Assembly: GCA_017454425.1 (NCBI GenBank)
Contig: JAFTCZ010000064.1
Location: 1-16,556 of the forward strand
Origin: Clostridia bacterium
Lineage (GTDB): Bacteria; Bacillota_A; Clostridia; Christensenellales; UBA1242
DNA: 16,556 nt
Direction of reading: 5' to 3'
A program made the position numbers and the translations under genes. How positions within the stretch are numbered: the first letter of the stretch is position 1; every line of letters begins with the position of its first letter. Of the stretch, positions 13,450-16,556 are shown one piece after another. Under the pieces are notes generated by a model. That model did no database searches. It saw nothing but the letters and a program-made list of their open reading frames with translations, and was not told the DNA's origin.

Positions 13450-14904
13450 ATGGTTTCTTTGGACAAAACGAAAGAAAACGATGCGTTATCAATGGACGGC
13501 GTGCAGTCTGTTGAAACAATTGTTAACACATTAACAAATAGAACTCAACCTGTTATTGTTGCCCGTGAAATTAATCCAAAATTTAGATATACCATAGAAG
13601 ATATGTATCAAAATGAACTTATTCATCAAAAGGCCCAGGCACTTGCAAACCTTGACCGCGAAATGGTATTTATTGGTGAACAAATTCAAAAAGCAGACAA
13701 TGGTGAAGAAGACAAAAATATTTATTACAAAAGAAACAACACCCGCAGTTATTTTGACGAATATGCCGTCAAAGAGATTAATGGTTTGCTAGAAAAATTA
13801 AAAACTCACAGTGTATATGTTAAGGTGGATTATACAAACGAAGGCTTAAAACTATCTGCCGAAATTCAGGAAAAAGTTATGCGTGATGGCGTACAACAAT
13901 TAAAAACTGTTTATGTGCGTCCTGTTGAAATGTCAAAAGACTTGGTAGAAAGCGAAAATGGATACAGGTTAAATATTTCGAAGTTGCGCGATGATGAAGA
14001 AGCTTTTCATGACAAGACTGTGATTAAGGCACGAAAAGAGCAGCAAAAAAAGGAAGAAGAAAAAGCTGCCGAAGAAAATGAGGGTGAGGAAGAAAAAGAT
14101 ATAAAAAAGCCCCAGCCAAAAGAAGAGCAGACAAAAAAAGAAGCTAGACAAGAAGTAGAACCCGAGAAAGAGCAAGAGCAAAAACAATTTCAAAAACACG
14201 AGCAAAAAGCAAATGATGTTGTCAACAATTTAAGGCAAATAAAAACCGAACCACAAGCACCAGTCGTGGAAGAACAAGATGACACTGATTATGAGGCGTT
14301 GGTCCTTGACCAATTGATTAGTGAAATTATTGCGCAAGATAGTGATTTGTACAGTCAAAATTCTTATGCAAAAGCACAAATTCAAAAGCCAACCACAACT
14401 GTACTATTTGACGAAAAAGTTGCAACAACCCCAACATCTACTTTTGCCCCAACACAACAAAATGAAACTTTTGGTCAAAAGGTAGACGAACCTCGCGCTT
14501 TTAATGTGCAAAACCTAACACAAGCACCAACACAAGCAACACTCATGCAACAGGCACAGCCAAAGCCGCAAAAATACAAAATTTGCACCGAACACGAAAT
14601 GAAGATGGATAATTTTAGGCGTGCAGCAGAAGAAGTGAAAAACAAAATAATTGATATGTATGGCGGCGACAAAACTCGTGCCGAAAAAGACGAAACATAT
14701 CTCTCTTTGCAAAAGTTTGTCGAAACAACCCTAGAAAAGCAAAGCCAAAACGAAGCAATTGATAATACAAAAATCGATTGGAATGACCCAATGAACACAC
14801 AAATTTTGCAAAATGATTATCAAAACAAAGTTAGCGCTTTTGCAAAGCGTTATGACGAAAAAACTTTTGACCAAGTTCAAAATCGTGCAAACAATCCGTT
14901 TTGA
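13450..14904 (+). CDS. Soluble Lys/Glu-rich coiled-coil protein, unknown function
   Basis: The protein has 484 residues and starts after GGAGGG. I do not recognise the family. It has no signal peptide or membrane helix, so it is probably cytosolic. Four regions are visible. Residues 1-185 form a mixed domain with a Tyr-rich segment (NIYYKRNNTRSYFDEY, 90-105) and strands (VYVKVDYTNEGLKLSAEI, 122-139). Residues about 190-255 are a low-complexity, highly charged stretch of Lys, Glu and Gln, likely a coiled coil or flexible rod. Residues about 256-378 are a Thr/Gln/Pro/Ala-rich linker. Residues about 379-484 form a second helical domain (EHEMKMDNFRRAAEEVKNKI, WNDPMNTQIL) ending in ANNPF. It has a single Cys. 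The layout resembles a scaffold with two interaction domains. It has its own promoter, and an unrecognised membrane protein gene lies 69 nt downstream. Confidence 0.75.
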   Translation: MVSLDKTKENDALSMDGVQSVETIVNTLTNRTQPVIVAREINPKFRYTIEDMYQNELIHQKAQALANLDREMVFIGEQIQKADNGEEDKNIYYKRNNTRSYFDEYAVKEINGLLEKLKTHSVYVKVDYTNEGLKLSAEIQEKVMRDGVQQLKTVYVRPVEMSKDLVESENGYRLNISKLRDDEEAFHDKTVIKARKEQQKKEEEKAAEENEGEEEKDIKKPQPKEEQTKKEARQEVEPEKEQEQKQFQKHEQKANDVVNNLRQIKTEPQAPVVEEQDDTDYEALVLDQLISEIIAQDSDLYSQNSYAKAQIQKPTTTVLFDEKVATTPTSTFAPTQQNETFGQKVDEPRAFNVQNLTQAPTQATLMQQAQPKPQKYKICTEHEMKMDNFRRAAEEVKNKIIDMYGGDKTRAEKDETYLSLQKFVETTLEKQSQNEAIDNTKIDWNDPMNTQILQNDYQNKVSAFAKRYDEKTFDQVQNRANNPF

Positions 14905-14923
14905 TATATAAATAATATTTTGG

Positions 14924-14952
14924 TTGTAAAAATAAATTAATAGTGATATAAT
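14924..14952 (+). promoter_or_regulatory. Promoter for the six-helix membrane protein gene
   Basis: TTGTAA (14924-14929), 17-nt spacer, TGATATAAT (14944-14952, perfect extended -10). The start codon is 21 nt downstream, so the leader is short. Confidence 0.65.
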
Positions 14953-14973
14953 AGCATTATTGGAGGGATAAGA

Positions 14974-15657
14974 ATGGATACTAAACTTGTAAAAAAGATT
15001 TTGACTATTGTGGCACTTGCCACTCTTGCAATTGATATTGGCATGTTAATTGGTGCAATATTTGGTCTTAAAATATTTGAAGGTGTATTGTTAAAGATTT
15101 TCTTGTCTTCAGCAACATTTACTGTGGCAAGCACTTTTGCAATCACAGCCGTCAGTTATATTCACAAACAAGCAGTTTTGTCAATTATTAATTTGGCTCT
15201 GCTAGGAATTTTGACAATTTTGGCACTTATTATTTATTGGCAAGCAATTGCTTTTGCAAGTACATTTGCACGCATTACTGTTAACCTTGCTGTGTTTACC
15301 GTTTTGTTCTGCATTCTTGTTGGCATAAGGGTAAAGCTTGACAACAAATATCTTGCACTTCAAATTGTGACATATTCACTTGTTATTGTTGCGGTAATTT
15401 TACTTACATTGCTTATTTGGGGTGTAGATTTATTTGGTATAAAAGTTGTTGCACAACTTATTGGTGTTGAATTTTTGGTTGCATTTGCAATGCTTTGTGT
15501 AATGTCAATTATGAGTCGTAAGGCATATGTAGTACAGCCTAACGACCCAAGAAATGTTGACATCGAGCACATCAGCATTCCAAAGATTGAATATCAATCT
15601 ATGAAAGAAGAAATTGAAAGATTAAAGGCAGAAATCAAACAACTTAAAGGCGAATAA
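14974..15657 (+). CDS. Six-helix membrane protein with C-terminal coiled coil, unknown function
   Basis: The protein has 227 residues and starts after TGGAGGGAT. Six hydrophobic helices are visible: about 9-30, 39-62, 67-89, 98-120, 127-150 and 158-180. Loops between them are short, and few polar residues lie inside helices. A cytosolic tail (181-227) carries IEHISIPKIEYQ and then a heptad-like SMKEEIERLKAEIKQLKGE (209-227), a short coiled coil that could dimerise or bind a partner. No transporter, enzyme or receptor motif is recognisable. By the positive-inside rule both ends appear cytosolic. The preceding gene encodes a soluble coiled-coil protein, so an interaction between the two is a reasonable but untested idea. 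The gene ends directly at a terminator shared with uppP. Confidence 0.75.
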   Translation: MDTKLVKKILTIVALATLAIDIGMLIGAIFGLKIFEGVLLKIFLSSATFTVASTFAITAVSYIHKQAVLSIINLALLGILTILALIIYWQAIAFASTFARITVNLAVFTVLFCILVGIRVKLDNKYLALQIVTYSLVIVAVILLTLLIWGVDLFGIKVVAQLIGVEFLVAFAMLCVMSIMSRKAYVVQPNDPRNVDIEHISIPKIEYQSMKEEIERLKAEIKQLKGE

Positions 15658-15686
15658 AAAAAGGCATTATGCCTTTTTTATTTTTC
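15656..15686. terminator. Bidirectional terminator between the membrane protein gene and uppP
   Basis: A run, GGCA, TTA loop, TGCC, T run. The A and T flanks let it work on both strands for the two convergent genes. Confidence 0.85.
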
Positions 15687-15690
15687 TATT

Positions 15691-16455
15691 TTACAATACA
15701 ATAACCAAAATTCCCAAAATTATCAAGTATGGCACAAACCACCAAAGCTTCATTCGCTTTATGATATTTTGCATAAATTTAATACTAAGGCAAGCAGTCA
15801 AAAAAGCAAACACTCCACCAAGACAAAGATAAAGAATATCAGTACCCACAACACTTTCAAAACTATTTGCGCCAACAATTTCATAAATTAGGCTGCCCAG
15901 TATTATAGGAACAGACATCAAAAAACTAAAATCAAGCGCATCATCTTTTTGCACCCCCGACATCAATCCAAAAGCAAGGGTTGTTCCGCTGCGGCTAAGC
16001 CCAGGAAAGATGGCAAAGGCTTGCGCAATGCCCATTATTGTGCTGTGACCATAATTTATTTTTGCGCACATGCGAGTGCGCCTGTTTGAAGCATCTGCAA
16101 CCAAAAGCAAAACTGCTGTTACCAAAAAACCTATCCCAACAAACAAGCTGCTTGTTAAATTATTTATTATGAAATCATTAAAAACAAGAACAAAAAGTAC
16201 TGCAGGCACAGTTGCAATAATTAGGCATAATGTTTGTTTTGAAAAAGGGTGTTTTATCATCTGCCATAATTTTTTGCGATAAAATATGCATACAGCCAAC
16301 AATGTTGAAAAATGCAAAACAACATTAATAAGTGTGTTGTCAAGCCCCACATTTGCATATTTTTCAATAATCACAAGATGCCCGCTGCTTGATATTGGTA
16401 AAAATTCGGTTAAACCCTGAACAATTCCCAAAATCAATATTATCCAAACAGACAT
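15691..16455 (-). CDS. uppP: Undecaprenyl-diphosphatase (BacA/UppP)
   Basis: This 254-residue integral membrane phosphatase converts undecaprenyl diphosphate to the monophosphate and so recycles the lipid carrier for peptidoglycan and other wall polymers; it also gives bacitracin tolerance. Both family signatures are intact: QGLTEFLPISSSGHL (13-27, with E17, S22-S24 and H26) and FPGLSRSGTT (150-159, with S154 and R155). Seven to eight hydrophobic helices are visible. The length is slightly under the usual 265-275. The start MSVWIILILGIVQGLTEF matches the family N-terminus closely, although the ribosome site is weak (GGTG about seven bases upstream). The 101 nt between the start and the window edge show no clear promoter; TAAAAT near 16475 (minus strand) is a poor candidate. 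Confidence 0.95.
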   Translation of the reverse strand: MSVWIILILGIVQGLTEFLPISSSGHLVIIEKYANVGLDNTLINVVLHFSTLLAVCIFYRKKLWQMIKHPFSKQTLCLIIATVPAVLFVLVFNDFIINNLTSSLFVGIGFLVTAVLLLVADASNRRTRMCAKINYGHSTIMGIAQAFAIFPGLSRSGTTLAFGLMSGVQKDDALDFSFLMSVPIILGSLIYEIVGANSFESVVGTDILYLCLGGVFAFLTACLSIKFMQNIIKRMKLWWFVPYLIILGILVIVL

Positions 16456-16556
16456 ATTCGTGCACCAACTTTTTATCTATTTTATGTCCAAAACATATTA
16501 AATATACTGCATAACATTGTTTTAAGACGATATTTGCTTATTAAAATGGCTTTGCG

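Noticed and set aside
13969..14205. Minus-strand Leu/Phe-rich ORF, apparent membrane protein
   Set aside because: Antisense shadow of the Lys/Glu-rich segment of the 13450 gene.

Overview
The window is low-GC bacterial DNA with Gram-positive style Shine-Dalgarno sites (GGAGG and variants). Gene content and order point to an uncultured member of the Clostridia/Bacillota. The supporting markers are sepF next to lspA and an RluD-type pseudouridine synthase, tig-clpP-clpX in that order, a Clostridia-type XRE regulator with membrane helices and a zinc ribbon, and Ig-like/GLUG-like surface proteins. The lineage is inferred from content; no taxonomic search was possible.

Layout. Positions 34-990 encode a membrane-anchored GLUG/InlB-repeat-like surface protein. 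Positions 1059-2854 are a tight division/envelope/ribosome operon: sepF, lspA, rluD, all overlapping or touching. Positions 2901-3597 hold two small three-helix membrane proteins; the second is split by a -1 frameshift at a T7 tract. A terminator and an extended -10 promoter then start the protein quality-control block 3686-7032. That block holds trigger factor (with an unusual Cys/His-rich and Lys-rich tail), clpP (TTG start, its Shine-Dalgarno partly inside a terminator-like hairpin) and clpX (ATGA overlap with clpP). Positions 7033-7709 contain a terminator, a consensus sigma-70-type promoter with a 7-codon ORF, tRNA-Thr(GGT) with its terminator, and a decaying 74-nt tandem repeat of small hairpins. 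argS (7710-9392) converges on an RmlA-type nucleotidyltransferase (9434-10378, minus strand) across a bidirectional terminator. The XRE/TM/zinc-ribbon gene (10631-11254, minus) diverges from a large Ig-like lipoprotein candidate (11481-13286). Two unrecognised genes follow: a soluble Lys/Glu-rich coiled-coil protein (13450-14904) and a six-helix membrane protein with a cytosolic coiled-coil tail (14974-15657). uppP (15691-16455, minus) closes the window.

Functionally most of the window is housekeeping: septum assembly, lipoprotein maturation, undecaprenyl-phosphate recycling, nascent-chain folding and proteolysis, and Arg/Thr translation. I do not see a defence system, phage, transposon or CRISPR array. 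The less ordinary signals are the metal-binding-looking trigger factor tail, the hairpin over the clpP start, the frameshifted membrane gene, the altered RKH-loop of ClpX, the 74-nt repeats after the tRNA, and the unrecognised gene pair at 13450-15657.
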